Origin: Peribacillus simplex NBRC 15720 = DSM 1321 | Lineage (GTDB): Bacteria; Bacillota; Bacilli; Bacillales; DSM-1321 | NCBI RefSeq assembly: GCF_002243645.1 | Contig: NZ_CP017704.1 | Coordinates: 2,023,501 to 2,087,500 of the forward strand | Direction: 5' to 3' | DNA length: 64,000 nt | Part shown: positions 54,181 through 63,913 of the stretch, piece by piece | How positions within the stretch are numbered: position 1 is the stretch's first letter | Layout of the letters: each line of letters begins with the position of its first letter | Program-made: the position numbers and the translations under genes | Notes under the pieces: generated by a model | Database searches by the model: none | Seen by the model: the letters and a program-made list of their open reading frames with translations, nothing else | Told to the model about the DNA's origin: nothing

Positions 54181-54258
54181 ATTTGCACAAAACACTTTAA
54201 TTAGCCTTTTTCAGGCCAGTCGGCGAGAGTTATCATTTTAAAAAAAGGAGAAATCACC

Positions 54259-55593
54259 ATGAAAAAAACAGACACATTATTTATCGGCCTTATGCTTTTC
54301 TCAATGTTCTTCGGAGCGGGGAACCTCATATTCCCTCCATTTTTAGGAGCATCTTCGGGCACTTCTTTCTGGCCAGCCATTGCCGGTTTTGTCGCCACCG
54401 GAGTCGGCCTGCCAATTTTGGTGCTTCTTGCAGTCTCACTTGTTAAAGGCGGGGCACAAACTATCGGTGCCCGTGTACATCCTCTATTCAGCACGTTGTT
54501 CATGGTGGTCATCTATTTAAGCATTGGGCCTTTTCTGGCCATTCCACGGAATGCGAATGTTGCCTATGAAATGGGCTTCAAGCCATATCTTGGCGACTCA
54601 ATGAATCAATCACTATTTCTATTCATGTTCACAACCATATTTTTCATCATCGTTTATGCCATTTCATTGAATCCAGAAAAAATGGAAACCTTCATGGGAC
54701 GCTGGATTACACCCGTTCTACTTTTGTCCATGGTCATTCTCTGTGTCGTTGGGTTCGTAAAGCTTGATGCTCCATTCCAAGCTCCAACCGAAGCATATGC
54801 TGCAGGAGCATTTTCAAAAGGATTCATTGAAGGTTACAACACGATGGATGCTCTAGCCGCCTTGGCTTTTGGGATCGTAATCCTTACTTCAATCCAGCAA
54901 AGGGGGATTTCCGAACGAAAACAATTGACGAGATATACAGTAAAAGCGGGTCTCATCGCTGGTGTTTTGCTTTCTTTAGTTTATATCTCCTTAGGTGTAA
55001 TGGGAGCACGCATGGCTGCCGATGGGTCATTCGAAAACGGAACGGATATCCTCACTGTCGCATCCACCCTTTTACTTGGAACTGGCGGAAAGGTCCTTCT
55101 CGGCATCATTTTCACATTAGCATGCTTCACCACCGTCGTCGGATTGACGACTGCTTGCGGACAATATTTCTCAAAACTTTTCCCCAAGCTGAACTACAAA
55201 ACCGTCATTCTGATTGTAACAATCGTCGGTTTCATCCTTTCAAATATGGGTCTGAATCAAATTTTAAAAGTATCGGTACCATTCCTTGTCATGGCTTATC
55301 CGTTAACGATCGTCCTGATTGTCCTGACATTCTTCAGCCGTCATTTCAAAAACCCGAAGAAGGTTTATCGCAGTGCAATAACTTTCACAGGAGTTTTCGC
55401 CTTGATAGATGGATTGAATGCATTCGGTTTACAATTAGGACCCGTGCAAACCTTGAGTGATGTCCTTCCCCTTTCTGCCTACGGCATGGAGTGGATCATC
55501 CCTGCTCTCGTCGGTACAGCCTTTGGCCTTCTGCTCAGTCAAATCGGACAAACGGCACCAGCTGAGGAGTTGGAAATCGAAACATTATATTAA
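54259..55593 (+). CDS. brnQ: Branched-chain amino acid:cation symporter
   Basis: 444-residue LIVCS-family carrier for isoleucine, leucine and valine. N-terminal [20 protein letters not shown] (about 6-25) is the family signature, and about 12 helices are predicted. The ATG has AAAGGAG 8 nt upstream. An isoleucine T-box precedes it, so expression should rise when charged tRNA-Ile falls. Terminated by a hairpin at 55600-55628. Confidence 0.93.
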   Translation: MKKTDTLFIGLMLFSMFFGAGNLIFPPFLGASSGTSFWPAIAGFVATGVGLPILVLLAVSLVKGGAQTIGARVHPLFSTLFMVVIYLSIGPFLAIPRNANVAYEMGFKPYLGDSMNQSLFLFMFTTIFFIIVYAISLNPEKMETFMGRWITPVLLLSMVILCVVGFVKLDAPFQAPTEAYAAGAFSKGFIEGYNTMDALAALAFGIVILTSIQQRGISERKQLTRYTVKAGLIAGVLLSLVYISLGVMGARMAADGSFENGTDILTVASTLLLGTGGKVLLGIIFTLACFTTVVGLTTACGQYFSKLFPKLNYKTVILIVTIVGFILSNMGLNQILKVSVPFLVMAYPLTIVLIVLTFFSRHFKNPKKVYRSAITFTGVFALIDGLNAFGLQLGPVQTLSDVLPLSAYGMEWIIPALVGTAFGLLLSQIGQTAPAEELEIETLY

Positions 55594-55599
55594 TGAAGG

Positions 55600-55635
55600 A
55601 AGCAGGTGATTTTACGGATCATCTGCTTATTTTTT
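55600..55635 (+). terminator. Terminator after brnQ
   Basis: AAGCAGGTGAT pairs with ATCATCTGCTT (one G-T pair), then ATTTTTT. Confidence 0.8.
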
Positions 55636-55712
55636 ACACACCTGCATTGCTTTATTTTGGAAATAGACATCCGCTTTTTGTTATGATGGGGTCAAAGGAG
55701 ATGATAAGTAGT

Positions 55713-56645
55713 ATGTCTAAGCAAACCCGTATTGGTAAAACAGATCTGTATGTAAATTCGATTGGCCTTGGCACAAATGCAATTGGCGGACATAACCTAT
55801 TCCCTAATCTAAGCGAGGATACAGGAAGGGATGTTTTGAGAACGGCATTGGAAGAGGGAATTAACTTTTGGGATACAGCTTACATTTACGGTCCTGAGCG
55901 TTCAGAAGAACTTATAGGTGAAATCCTTAAAGAGAGTCGCAAACGCGAGGATATAGTCCTTGCCACTAAAGGGGCACACAAATTTGCCGATGGCAACGTC
56001 GTCTTTGATAACTCTCCGGATTTTCTGAAAAATGCCGTGGACTCGAGTCTAAAAAGGCTCCAGACAGACTACATCGACTTATTCTATATCCATTTCCCTG
56101 ATGAGGATACCCCTAAAGATGAAGCAGTAGGTGCCTTAAAGGAATTGAAGGATGCAGGCAAAATCAAGTCAATCGGCGTCTCGAACTTTTCGTTCGAACA
56201 ATTGAAGGAAGCGAATAAAGACGGCTATGTCGATGTCCTGCAATCCGAGTACAATCTATTCAAACGGGAGGCGGAACAAGACCTACTGCCATATACAGCC
56301 GAAAATAATATTTCCTTCATTCCTTATTTCCCCCTTGCTTCTGGTCTGCTCGGGGGCAAATATAATCAGGAGTCAACGTTCGAGGACGGCAGGGCAAAAA
56401 GTCCGCTTTTCCAAGGACAAGCCTTTGTAAGCAACCTGCAAAAAGTGGAAGAAGTACGGGCAATCGCCAACAGGAAGCATACCGATGTCGCCGATGTGGT
56501 ACTTGCTTGGTATTTAACTCGGCACTCGATAGATGTACTGATTCCCGGAGCGAAAAAGCCAGAACAGGTCACACGCAACTTACAAGCATTGGATGTCGAT
56601 TTAACCATGGATGAAATCGCCGAAATCAGTGCCATTTTCGCTTAA
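55713..56645 (+). CDS. iolS: Aldo/keto reductase (IolS-like)
   Basis: 310-residue NADP(H)-dependent aldo/keto reductase. The catalytic tetrad is recognisable: Asp and Tyr in [16 protein letters not shown] (about 50-65), Lys in ATKGAHK and His in [31 protein letters not shown] and the C-terminal [20 protein letters not shown] are very close to my memory of B. subtilis IolS. The long frame from 55593 lacks support; the ATG at 55713 follows AAAGGAG, about 12 nt away. Its natural substrate is not known, and no iol operon is adjacent. Confidence 0.82.
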   Translation: MSKQTRIGKTDLYVNSIGLGTNAIGGHNLFPNLSEDTGRDVLRTALEEGINFWDTAYIYGPERSEELIGEILKESRKREDIVLATKGAHKFADGNVVFDNSPDFLKNAVDSSLKRLQTDYIDLFYIHFPDEDTPKDEAVGALKELKDAGKIKSIGVSNFSFEQLKEANKDGYVDVLQSEYNLFKREAEQDLLPYTAENNISFIPYFPLASGLLGGKYNQESTFEDGRAKSPLFQGQAFVSNLQKVEEVRAIANRKHTDVADVVLAWYLTRHSIDVLIPGAKKPEQVTRNLQALDVDLTMDEIAEISAIFA

Positions 56646-56653
56646 TATAGATG

Positions 56654-56692
56654 TGAAAAGGCTGTTCAGATCAAGTTGAACGGCCTTTTCTT
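56654..56692 (+). terminator. Terminator after iolS
   Basis: GAAAAGGCTGTTCA pairs with TGAACGGCCTTTTC (one G-T pair). Confidence 0.8.
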
Positions 56693-56818
56693 TATTTATC
56701 CTGCTCTGTGGTCCATCCTTGTACAAAAAAACTGACTACTAGGCTCTCTATATTGCTTAGGTACTTCTGTTTTGTTATATTTTATGAATATTCCATCAAT
56801 TAAGGAAGAGGCAGTCTG

Positions 56819-57718
56819 ATGAAAAAATCTATTGTTATTTTATTTCTTATCTTGGCAAATTTATTTTGGGCCGGTAATTACATTTTCGGAAAATACGTTG
56901 TGACCGAACTTTCTCCGATCCAACTAACATTTACGCGATGGCTAATAGCCGTTTTCTTATTGTTTCCTTTAGCCCAATGGATTGAAAAGCCAGACTGGAA
57001 GAGTGTATGGAAAGCCTGGAAATTACTATTAGTCATGGGTGTGCTCGGAATCATCAGTTATAATTTTTTCCTTTATTGGGCTCTGACCTATACAACTTCC
57101 ATGAATGCTGCTCTTGTCAATTCCATGAACCCTGCCTTAATTGTTCTTTTTTCCGCTTTGCTGTTAAAGGAGAAAATTTCATCCCTCCATGCACTCGGAC
57201 TTATCATATCTTTATTCGGCGTTTTATTGGTCTTGACAAAAGGACACCTTCTGGATATTTTCCAGCTCAATTACAATAAAGGCGACTTATTGATGATCTT
57301 GGCGATTCTCGTTTGGACCTTCTATTCAATAATTGGTAAAAAACTGAAAAACATTCCGATCATCTCAGCCACTGCCGTTTCCGTATTTCTCGGATTGATT
57401 CTCGTCGCTCCATTCGCCATTGGCTCGGGAATGAACCTTGATTTAAGCAGTAAAGCCATCACGGGTCTCTTATATATTGGAATCTTCCCGTCTGTCGGTT
57501 CCTTTATTTTCTGGAATATTTCCCTTCGTCATATCAATGCCAGCCAGGCTGGAATTTATCTAAATCTGATTGCTGTATTTACCGCCATTCTTAGCCTGAT
57601 TTTAGGGCATGCGATTACTATCGTCCAAATCCTAGGAGGCCTCCTTGTCTTCATTGGCGTCTACCTGACAAGTAAAAAGAAAAAAGAAGATCCGGCAGCT
57701 CTCACGAAGAACATGTAA
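56819..57718 (+). CDS. EamA/DMT family transporter
   Basis: 299-residue membrane protein with ten helices in two EamA repeats. FWAGNYIFGKYVVTELSPIQ (about 17-36) is the classic N-terminal EamA phrase, and ALVNSMNPALIVLFSALLLK (about 98-117) the end of repeat one. The ATG follows AAGGAAGAGG. The substrate is unknown; members often export amino acids or related metabolites. Unrelated in detail to the DMT protein at 30.2 kb. Confidence 0.83.
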   Translation: MKKSIVILFLILANLFWAGNYIFGKYVVTELSPIQLTFTRWLIAVFLLFPLAQWIEKPDWKSVWKAWKLLLVMGVLGIISYNFFLYWALTYTTSMNAALVNSMNPALIVLFSALLLKEKISSLHALGLIISLFGVLLVLTKGHLLDIFQLNYNKGDLLMILAILVWTFYSIIGKKLKNIPIISATAVSVFLGLILVAPFAIGSGMNLDLSSKAITGLLYIGIFPSVGSFIFWNISLRHINASQAGIYLNLIAVFTAILSLILGHAITIVQILGGLLVFIGVYLTSKKKKEDPAALTKNM

Positions 57719-57827
57719 TCCAGTAATTCTCAACAACGAACGCTTTCTTGTCTTTTCCCCTTGTCTATGCACCATGATTTACGTTATCCTTTAAAGAAGA
57801 AAATCTGAATGAAAAGGTGTGCTTTAG

Positions 57828-58535
57828 TTGAGGATCAATAAATATATCAGTGAATCCGGAATTACCTCGCGACGAGGCGCAGACAAATGGATAGCCGAGG
57901 GCCGTGTGACGATTAATGGCACTGTAGCTGAGCTCGGTAGTCAAGCTGAACCCGGCGATGATGTTCGTGTAGATGGCAAGCCGATAAAAGTGGAACAGCA
58001 AAATGTCTATATTGCACTGAATAAACCGATAGGGATTACAAGTACGACGGAAAAACACATTAAAGGGAATATCGTTGATTTTGTAAATCATCCGCTTCGC
58101 ATTTTTCATATCGGACGGCTGGACAAAGACTCAAGCGGTCTGATCCTTCTTACAAATGATGGAGACATCGTAAATGAAATCCTTCGTGCAGAAAACAAAC
58201 ATGAAAAAGAATACATCGTGACCGTGGATAAACCACTTACCGCTTCCTTCATTAAAGATATGTCATCCGGAGTGGAGATTTTGGATACGAAAACACTTCC
58301 ATGCAAGGTTGAACAGTTGACCAAATATACATTTAACATCACTTTGATGCAAGGACTGAACAGACAAATCCGCCGTATGTGCTCCGCACTAGGGTATGAA
58401 GTCCGTGATTTGCATCGAATCCGGATCATGAACATCCATTTGGACGGACTGGCGATCGGACAATGGCGCGATCTAACCGAGGATGAATTGACGGAACTAT
58501 TTAAGGAATTGGATTATACTCCAAGGCAAAGATGA
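57828..58535 (+). CDS. rluF: 23S rRNA pseudouridine synthase, RluF-like
   Basis: 235 residues: an N-terminal S4 RNA-binding domain ([20 protein letters not shown]) and a RsuA-type catalytic domain with the nucleophilic aspartate in [20 protein letters not shown] (about 94-113). [18 protein letters not shown] (about 178-195) is the RsuA/RluB/E/F signature. The best match by memory is RluF, which modifies U2604 of 23S rRNA. TTG start after AAAAGGTG. Confidence 0.85.
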   Translation: MRINKYISESGITSRRGADKWIAEGRVTINGTVAELGSQAEPGDDVRVDGKPIKVEQQNVYIALNKPIGITSTTEKHIKGNIVDFVNHPLRIFHIGRLDKDSSGLILLTNDGDIVNEILRAENKHEKEYIVTVDKPLTASFIKDMSSGVEILDTKTLPCKVEQLTKYTFNITLMQGLNRQIRRMCSALGYEVRDLHRIRIMNIHLDGLAIGQWRDLTEDELTELFKELDYTPRQR

Positions 58536-58540
58536 TAATT

Positions 58541-58580
58541 AAGATGCCCCCAGATATATCTGGGGGCATCTTCTTTTTAA
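58541..58580 (+). terminator. Terminator after rluF
   Basis: AAGATGCCCCCAGATA pairs perfectly with TATCTGGGGGCATCTT, then CTTTTT. Confidence 0.9.
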
Positions 58581-58612
58581 ATTAAAAAAAGTTTCCAGCA
58601 ATAAATTGCTTT

Positions 58613-58725
58613 TTTATTCGTAGTTTTGCTGATTTACTCGTGAGTTTCGCGCTTTTACTCGTGTATTTCGCACTTTTACTCGTAAGTTTCACACTTTTAC
58701 TCTTGAAATTTCACTTTTACGCGAG
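58613..58725. repeat. 21-bp tandem repeat (about five units)
   Basis: Units close to TACTCGTGAGTTTCGCGCTTT recur with a 21-nt period: starts near 58634, 58655, 58676 and 58697, with a more diverged unit before and a truncated one after. Changes cluster at the same positions. No ribosome binding site opens a frame through it. It lies between two convergent terminators. Confidence 0.75.
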
Positions 58726-58742
58726 TAAGGGCCAAAATAAAA

Positions 58743-58763
58743 AGCAACCTGCAATAGGCTGCT
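58743..58763 (-). terminator. Terminator of the sugar-oxidation operon
   Basis: AGCAACCT (58743-58750) pairs with AGGCTGCT (58756-58763), one G-T pair; minus strand continues TTTTATTTT. Confidence 0.75.
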
Positions 58764-58779
58764 CGATATCGGCTACAAA

Positions 58780-59748
58780 TTATACCCACCATAAATCAGT
58801 TGGGCTTTCGTTGATGAGTACAGTTTTCAGATTGGTTACGGCCCGTTGGAATCCTTCTTCAACTGACATTAGCGGATCTTCGTGTTCGATGCTGACGACG
58901 TAATCGTAACCATATGTGCGAAGGGCACTCATGATGTCGGACCACTCTTGCAGGCTGTGGCCGCATCCTACAGAGCGAAAGTTCCAGGCACGGCTCTGGA
59001 TATTTCCATATGGCTGCATGTCAGTTAATCCATACATATTGATGTTATCCTGATCCAAGTATGTGTCTTTAGCGTGGAAGTGGTAGATTGCTCCCGCTTT
59101 CCCTAGGATTTTGATGGCCCCGACTGGTTCGATGCCCTGCCACCAAAGATGGCTTGGATCAAGGTTGGCACCTATTGCATCAGATGTAGCTTCCCGCAGT
59201 TTTAACAAGGTGTAGGGTGTGTGGACGAGAAAGCCCCCATGCAGTTCAAGTCCGATTTTTATATTGTGCTCATCGGCAATGGCGGCTGCTTTTTTCCAAT
59301 AGGGGATCAATTTTTCTTCCCATTGCCATTTCAGCACATCTGTATACTCATTCGGCCATGGGGCGATAGGCCAGTTTGGATATTTTGCTCCTTCGTGATC
59401 ACCAGCTGTACCAGAAAAGGTATTGACGACCGGGACGTTCAGCAAGGATGCAAGTTTTATTGTTTTAATCAGTGTTTCATCACTTTCTTTAGCGAATGCT
59501 TCATCTGGAGAGATTGGATTGCCGTGGCAGCTGAATGCACTGATTGTTAACCCTCTTGTTTGAACGGATTCGAGGTATTTTTGACGTTTTTCTTCACTTT
59601 CCAGCAGTTCATCGAGTGGACAGTGGATATTTCCTGGATACCCGCCTGTACCGATTTCAACTGTTTTTAATCCGGAATCCGCGACATAATCAAGCATATC
59701 CTCGAATGATTTTTGAGCAAATAGTACTGTAAAAATCCCTAATTTCAC
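58780..59748 (-). CDS. Sugar isomerase/epimerase, AP-endonuclease-2 TIM barrel
   Basis: About 322 residues. A TIM barrel of the xylose-isomerase-like family with the four expected metal ligands: Glu in GLELHGGF (about 170), Asp in NLDPSHLWW (about 200), His in IYHFHAKD (about 226) and Glu in VSIEHEDP (about 295). Relatives include IolE, IolI and the YcjR 3-keto-sugar epimerase. GTG start at 59748 after GAGGTGGGG. Last gene of an operon with two dehydrogenases and a ThuA-like protein, 21 nt after the previous stop. Confidence 0.82.
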   Translation of the reverse strand: MKLGIFTVLFAQKSFEDMLDYVADSGLKTVEIGTGGYPGNIHCPLDELLESEEKRQKYLESVQTRGLTISAFSCHGNPISPDEAFAKESDETLIKTIKLASLLNVPVVNTFSGTAGDHEGAKYPNWPIAPWPNEYTDVLKWQWEEKLIPYWKKAAAIADEHNIKIGLELHGGFLVHTPYTLLKLREATSDAIGANLDPSHLWWQGIEPVGAIKILGKAGAIYHFHAKDTYLDQDNINMYGLTDMQPYGNIQSRAWNFRSVGCGHSLQEWSDIMSALRTYGYDYVVSIEHEDPLMSVEEGFQRAVTNLKTVLINESPTDLWWV

Positions 59749-59769
59749 AAGCCCCACCTCACCTTTTCA

Positions 59770-60810
59770 TTAATTTATGCTCATGACCTTCCCACTTGCC
59801 GAGCTTTGATAAATGGCTTCGATTATTTTTGAAACTTTCATGGCTTCCGATGGTTTAACCAATGGTTCTGCCAACCCCAGGCAGCTATTAATAAAGTTCT
59901 CTGCCTGTTGCAGGTCTGGTGTATCCTCCCCTGGCATCCATACTGCCTCACTATTTAGAAGCATGCCGTGCTTAGCCTGATTCAAGACCAACGGGAACAC
60001 ATCAAGTCCGCCCTGCGTTCCTGATAAACTCAAAACTGTGGCTTCTTCACGGATATTCGCGGCCCAAGATGTTTCGAATAATAGGGATGCTCCGTTGGCA
60101 AATTTGATATATGCCGTGGCATGGTCATCCACTTCAAATACCGAGGCATCGAAATTCCCCCATAAATTGACCTGATCGACACCCTTACTGACATAATTAT
60201 ATGTCGAACCTACGATTTCAATCGGTTCTGGGTCATCCATCAGCCATAACGCCAAATCAAGCAAATGGCAGCCGTAATCGATCACGCTTCCCCCGCCTTG
60301 CAATTCCTTGCTTGTAAACACTCCCCAGCCAGGGACTTTACGTCGTCTGATTGCCTGTACACGCGCTACATATGGTTCACCGATTTCACCGGCCTGAATC
60401 ATTTTCTTTGCGGCCTGGGCTTCCTTCATGAAGCGGTAATGATAAGCAGTCGATAAAACTTTACCCGATATGTTTGCAGCCTCGGTTATTGCTATACATT
60501 CCTCAGTTGTAATGGCCATTGGCTTTTCGCATAACACATGTACACCCGCTTGCAGAGCAGCAATGGAAATCTCCGCATGGAACTTGTTTGGCGTTGCAAT
60601 CGTAACGGCATCCACTTCAGCAAACATTTCTTCATAATTGGTGAAAACCTTCTCGATATGAAATTCACGCGCCACTTCTCGCGCCTTCATTTCATCTATA
60701 TCCTGAATGGCATATAAAACCACTTTATCTTGAAATTTTTGAAAAGCTGGGATATGCCTTTTTTGGGCAATTCCGCCAGCACCGATAATACCCATTTTTA
60801 ATTTGTACAT
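59770..60810 (-). CDS. Gfo/Idh/MocA family sugar dehydrogenase (1)
   Basis: 346 residues. The Rossmann motif GIIGAGGIAQKRHIPAF (about 8-24) and the catalytic CEKPMA (about 94-99, lysine) identify the family; VIDYGCHLLDLALWLMDD (about 175-192) is the second catalytic region. It probably oxidises a hydroxyl of a sugar or cyclitol with bound NAD(P). It starts 17 nt after the preceding dehydrogenase gene. The two are paralogues, not recent duplicates. Confidence 0.85.
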   Translation of the reverse strand: MYKLKMGIIGAGGIAQKRHIPAFQKFQDKVVLYAIQDIDEMKAREVAREFHIEKVFTNYEEMFAEVDAVTIATPNKFHAEISIAALQAGVHVLCEKPMAITTEECIAITEAANISGKVLSTAYHYRFMKEAQAAKKMIQAGEIGEPYVARVQAIRRRKVPGWGVFTSKELQGGGSVIDYGCHLLDLALWLMDDPEPIEIVGSTYNYVSKGVDQVNLWGNFDASVFEVDDHATAYIKFANGASLLFETSWAANIREEATVLSLSGTQGGLDVFPLVLNQAKHGMLLNSEAVWMPGEDTPDLQQAENFINSCLGLAEPLVKPSEAMKVSKIIEAIYQSSASGKVMSIN

Positions 60811-60827
60811 AATGACTTTTAACCCCT

Positions 60828-61850
60828 TTATAAGCGGATGATTTTTCGGGATGCATTTGATTCCATCGCGCCAAGAATGACTTTTAATGATTTTAATCCT
60901 TCAACTCCTGAGACAAGAGGCTCCTCATTGTCCACCACACATTTTACAAAGTGGCTGATTACTTCGGAATCATGCTGTCCTTCTGAGTCATTAGTCTGGA
61001 TGCTTCCTAATTGGATGGTTTCTGTCTTTCCATTATCATGATGGATGATCAGTGAGTATTTCGGATCGTCTTCAAGGCGCAATACCGCTTTTTCCGCATA
61101 AATGACTGTAGCATTGTCTTCTTTTGCATAAGACCAGCTGGCGGTAAGAGTTCCGATGATACCGCTCTCCGTCCTGAGGATACAGGCCGCACTGTCATCA
61201 ACGTCTGTATTTTTCTTGGCAGTCGTTTCCACAAAAGCTCCCACTTCAACAAATTCTTCTCCAAGGATAAACCGTAATAAATCAGCTTTATGAACGCCTA
61301 AATCGCCCATTGCACCAATGACTGCCTGATCCTTCTTAAAAAACCAGCTTTCCAGTCCGTCCACGCTCCAGGTTTCCGGCCCGGAATGTCCAAATGCCGT
61401 CCGGAAGCTATAGACCTTCCCTACCTCCCCGCTCTCAATAAGCTGTTTCGCTTTTTGATGAGAGGGAACAAAACGCTGATTATGACCAATCATTAGTATT
61501 TTGCCACTTTTCGCTGCTGCTGCATTCATTTTTTCAGCGTCTACCAAAGAAGTAGCCATTGGTTTCTCACAAAGGACATGCTTACCAGCTTCCAAGGCCG
61601 CAACTGTGATGCGTGCATGCAGGTAATTCGGTGTACATACACTGATCGCTTCAATCTCCTCATTCTTCAAAAGTTCTATATAATCAGTATATGCTTGCGC
61701 GCCATACCTTTGTGCTGCTGCATTCGCCCGGTCCAGCACAATATCACAAACGGCAATGATCTCAGTTTCCTGATGTGCATCATACTCCGGAAAATGCCTG
61801 TTTTTTGCGATACTCCCGCATCCAATGACTCCTACCTTCACTTTGCCCAT
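60828..61850 (-). CDS. Gfo/Idh/MocA family sugar dehydrogenase (2)
   Basis: 340 residues with GVIGCGSIAKNRHFPEY (about 7-23), LCEKPMATSL (about 92-101) and MGDLGVHKADLLRFILGE (about 180-197). ATG after AAGGAGAG. It starts 13 nt after the ThuA-like gene. Substrate unknown; see the operon finding. Confidence 0.85.
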   Translation of the reverse strand: MGKVKVGVIGCGSIAKNRHFPEYDAHQETEIIAVCDIVLDRANAAAQRYGAQAYTDYIELLKNEEIEAISVCTPNYLHARITVAALEAGKHVLCEKPMATSLVDAEKMNAAAAKSGKILMIGHNQRFVPSHQKAKQLIESGEVGKVYSFRTAFGHSGPETWSVDGLESWFFKKDQAVIGAMGDLGVHKADLLRFILGEEFVEVGAFVETTAKKNTDVDDSAACILRTESGIIGTLTASWSYAKEDNATVIYAEKAVLRLEDDPKYSLIIHHDNGKTETIQLGSIQTNDSEGQHDSEVISHFVKCVVDNEEPLVSGVEGLKSLKVILGAMESNASRKIIRL

Positions 61851-61863
61851 TTTGTTCTCTCCT

Positions 61864-62589
61864 TCACTTCATCTCTTTGCCTGAGATGGATTCCAACGGT
61901 TCGGCTTTCCCATAGTTCGTTACCATTCCAGTTTCCGGCTTGACCCAATCAACGGCATTCTTAATTACTCGTTGAATCTCCGGATTATGGTAGGTAGGAT
62001 ATGTTTCATGACCTGGACGGAAGTAGAAAATCCTCCCTTTGCCCCGCTGATACGTGCAACCGCTTCTGAATATCTCCCCACCTTCAAACCAACTGACGAA
62101 AATTAATTGATCTGGTGCAGGAATATCAAAATGTTCCCCGTACATTTCTTCCTTCTCAAGCTCTATATATTCTCCGATTCCATCAACGATGGGATGACTG
62201 GGATCGACAACCCAGAGCCGTTCTCTTTCATCCGCCACCCGCCATTTCAAATCGCAAGTCGTGCCCATTAATCGTTTGAAGATCTTTGAAAAATGACCAG
62301 AATGGAGGACGATGAGACCCATTCCCTCGAGTACTCGCTTATGAACCCTTGCAATGATTTCATCCTGAACTTCATCGTGTGCAACATGCCCCCACCATAG
62401 AAGTACATCGGTTCGTTTCAGTGCTTCTTCAGTTAACCCATGCTCTTCTTCATCGAGAGTGGCGGTCCTTACCTCGACCTGCTCACTTTGTAAAAAGCCG
62501 GCAATTGCACCATGGATACCATCCGGATATACTCCGGCTACTTCAGGCTTTGATTTCTCGTGGCGAAACTCATTCCATACTAGGACTCT
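61864..62589 (-). CDS. ThuA-like domain protein (trehalose utilisation family)
   Basis: 241 residues with a class-I-glutamine-amidotransferase-like fold: [13 protein letters not shown] at the start, then [14 protein letters not shown] (about 75-88), [18 protein letters not shown] (about 99-116) and [20 protein letters not shown] near the end. ThuA proteins occur with Gfo/Idh enzymes in disaccharide and keto-sugar breakdown; their activity is still poorly defined. ATG at 62589 with GGAGG upstream. First gene of the enzyme operon after a LacI-type operator. Confidence 0.82.
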   Translation of the reverse strand, partial: RVLVWNEFRHEKSKPEVAGVYPDGIHGAIAGFLQSEQVEVRTATLDEEEHGLTEEALKRTDVLLWWGHVAHDEVQDEIIARVHKRVLEGMGLIVLHSGHFSKIFKRLMGTTCDLKWRVADERERLWVVDPSHPIVDGIGEYIELEKEEMYGEHFDIPAPDQLIFVSWFEGGEIFRSGCTYQRGKGRIFYFRPGHETYPTYHNPEIQRVIKNAVDWVKPETGMVTNYGKAEPLESISGKEMK

Positions 62590-62668
62590 CATGAACAACC
62601 TCCTCCATTTCAAGATTCATTTCACGGCAACTTGCTTTGTATGTTTAACTATTACCTCTTTATTTCCT

Positions 62669-62686
62669 AACGCAAACGTTTGCGTT
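62669..62686. promoter_or_regulatory. LacI-family operator
   Basis: AACGCAAACGTTTGCGTT is a perfect 18-bp palindrome centred on CG, the classic shape of LacI-family operators. It lies 80 nt upstream of the ThuA-like gene and between it and the LacI gene. Confidence 0.8.
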
Positions 62687-62821
62687 TGGCCTGATCAAAA
62701 TATAAGAACATACTTATCGACTCCAGAAAGTATGAATTTTCAAAAATAATAGTGATAATCTATATTGTAAATTTATGTTAGCAAAAATCAAGCTTTAATT
62801 AGTAAAACATTTCTACATTTT

Positions 62822-63862
62822 TCATTTAATTTCCTTTTCAGCAACAAAATGCGACTCCCGCTTTATGATTTTGGTAGGAATCATGATACTCTTTTCCATC
62901 ATTTCCGGATTTGCAATTAAATCGAACACGCATTTTGCCGCCTCATACCCTAACTGATACGTATGGATGTCAACCGTTGTCAGCGGCGTACTTAAAAATT
63001 CTATGAATTCTGAGTGATTAAAACAGACGACGCTTATTTGCTGTGGTACTTTCAAGTTCTTTTCAGCTAACACTCCCAGCAAGAGAACACCCAATAAAAG
63101 ATCCATAACCAAAAAAGCGGTTGGAGCCTCTTTCAATTCCAGCAATTCGTCAATGGCGTTAATTCCATCCGTTCGATTTAAAGGAATCAATTTGATATAT
63201 TCCTGTGGCACATCCAACCCGGCCTGTTCCATCGCTTGTTGAAAGCCTGTCAAGCGGTCTTGAATCACCTCAAACTCGGGACTGCCCCCTAAGAAGACGA
63301 TTCGCTCATGTCCAAGACTGAGTACAAACTCCGATACTTCCCTGGCCGCTTGAACATTATCATTATCAATGAATGTGATACCGCTCATGTTCGTACTGGG
63401 CTTCCCAATCAAAACAAACGGGAAGCCCTGCTTTAATAAATACGGCACCACTTTATCTTCCTTTTTAGAGTACAAAACAATCATGCCATCCACTCTTCTG
63501 CCCTGAACCATTTTCACTACATCCTCAAAGATGGCATCCTCCGTCTCGCCGGTTGTCAGAGAAAGACTGTACCCTTCTTTATTACAGAAATCCCCGATGC
63601 CTCGGATCACTTCTGGAAAAAAGGGATTGTAAAGTGATTCCCTTGCCGAACTTTTCATAACGATCCCAATGGCCTTAGTTGACTTCGTGACTAAGTTCCG
63701 GGCATTTTCATTCATATGATAGCCCATTTCCTTTAATACCTTGCGTACTTTACGCTTTGTCTTTTCACTGATTGTTGGACTGTTATGGATTACACGCGAT
63801 ACCGTTGATGGAGCGACATTCGCTTTTTTGGCAACGTCTTTTATAGTAACAGACAAATTCAT
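62822..63862 (-). CDS. LacI-family transcription regulator
   Basis: 346 residues. The helix-turn-helix VTIKDVAKKANVAPSTVSRV (about 4-23) with the hinge VTKSTKAIGIVMK (about 57-69) and a sugar-binding effector domain (RGIGDFCNKEGYSLSLTTGE, RRVDGMIVLYSK). The ATG at 63862 follows GGGGAG. It sits between the sugar ABC permease gene and the enzyme genes and most likely controls both through the palindrome at 62669. Confidence 0.9.
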   Translation of the reverse strand: MNLSVTIKDVAKKANVAPSTVSRVIHNSPTISEKTKRKVRKVLKEMGYHMNENARNLVTKSTKAIGIVMKSSARESLYNPFFPEVIRGIGDFCNKEGYSLSLTTGETEDAIFEDVVKMVQGRRVDGMIVLYSKKEDKVVPYLLKQGFPFVLIGKPSTNMSGITFIDNDNVQAAREVSEFVLSLGHERIVFLGGSPEFEVIQDRLTGFQQAMEQAGLDVPQEYIKLIPLNRTDGINAIDELLELKEAPTAFLVMDLLLGVLLLGVLAEKNLKVPQQISVVCFNHSEFIEFLSTPLTTVDIHTYQLGYEAAKCVFDLIANPEMMEKSIMIPTKIIKRESHFVAEKEIK

Positions 63863-63913
63863 CAACACTCCCCGTTCACCGCACATGGTTTAATATTCCC
63901 TATATTTAAATAG

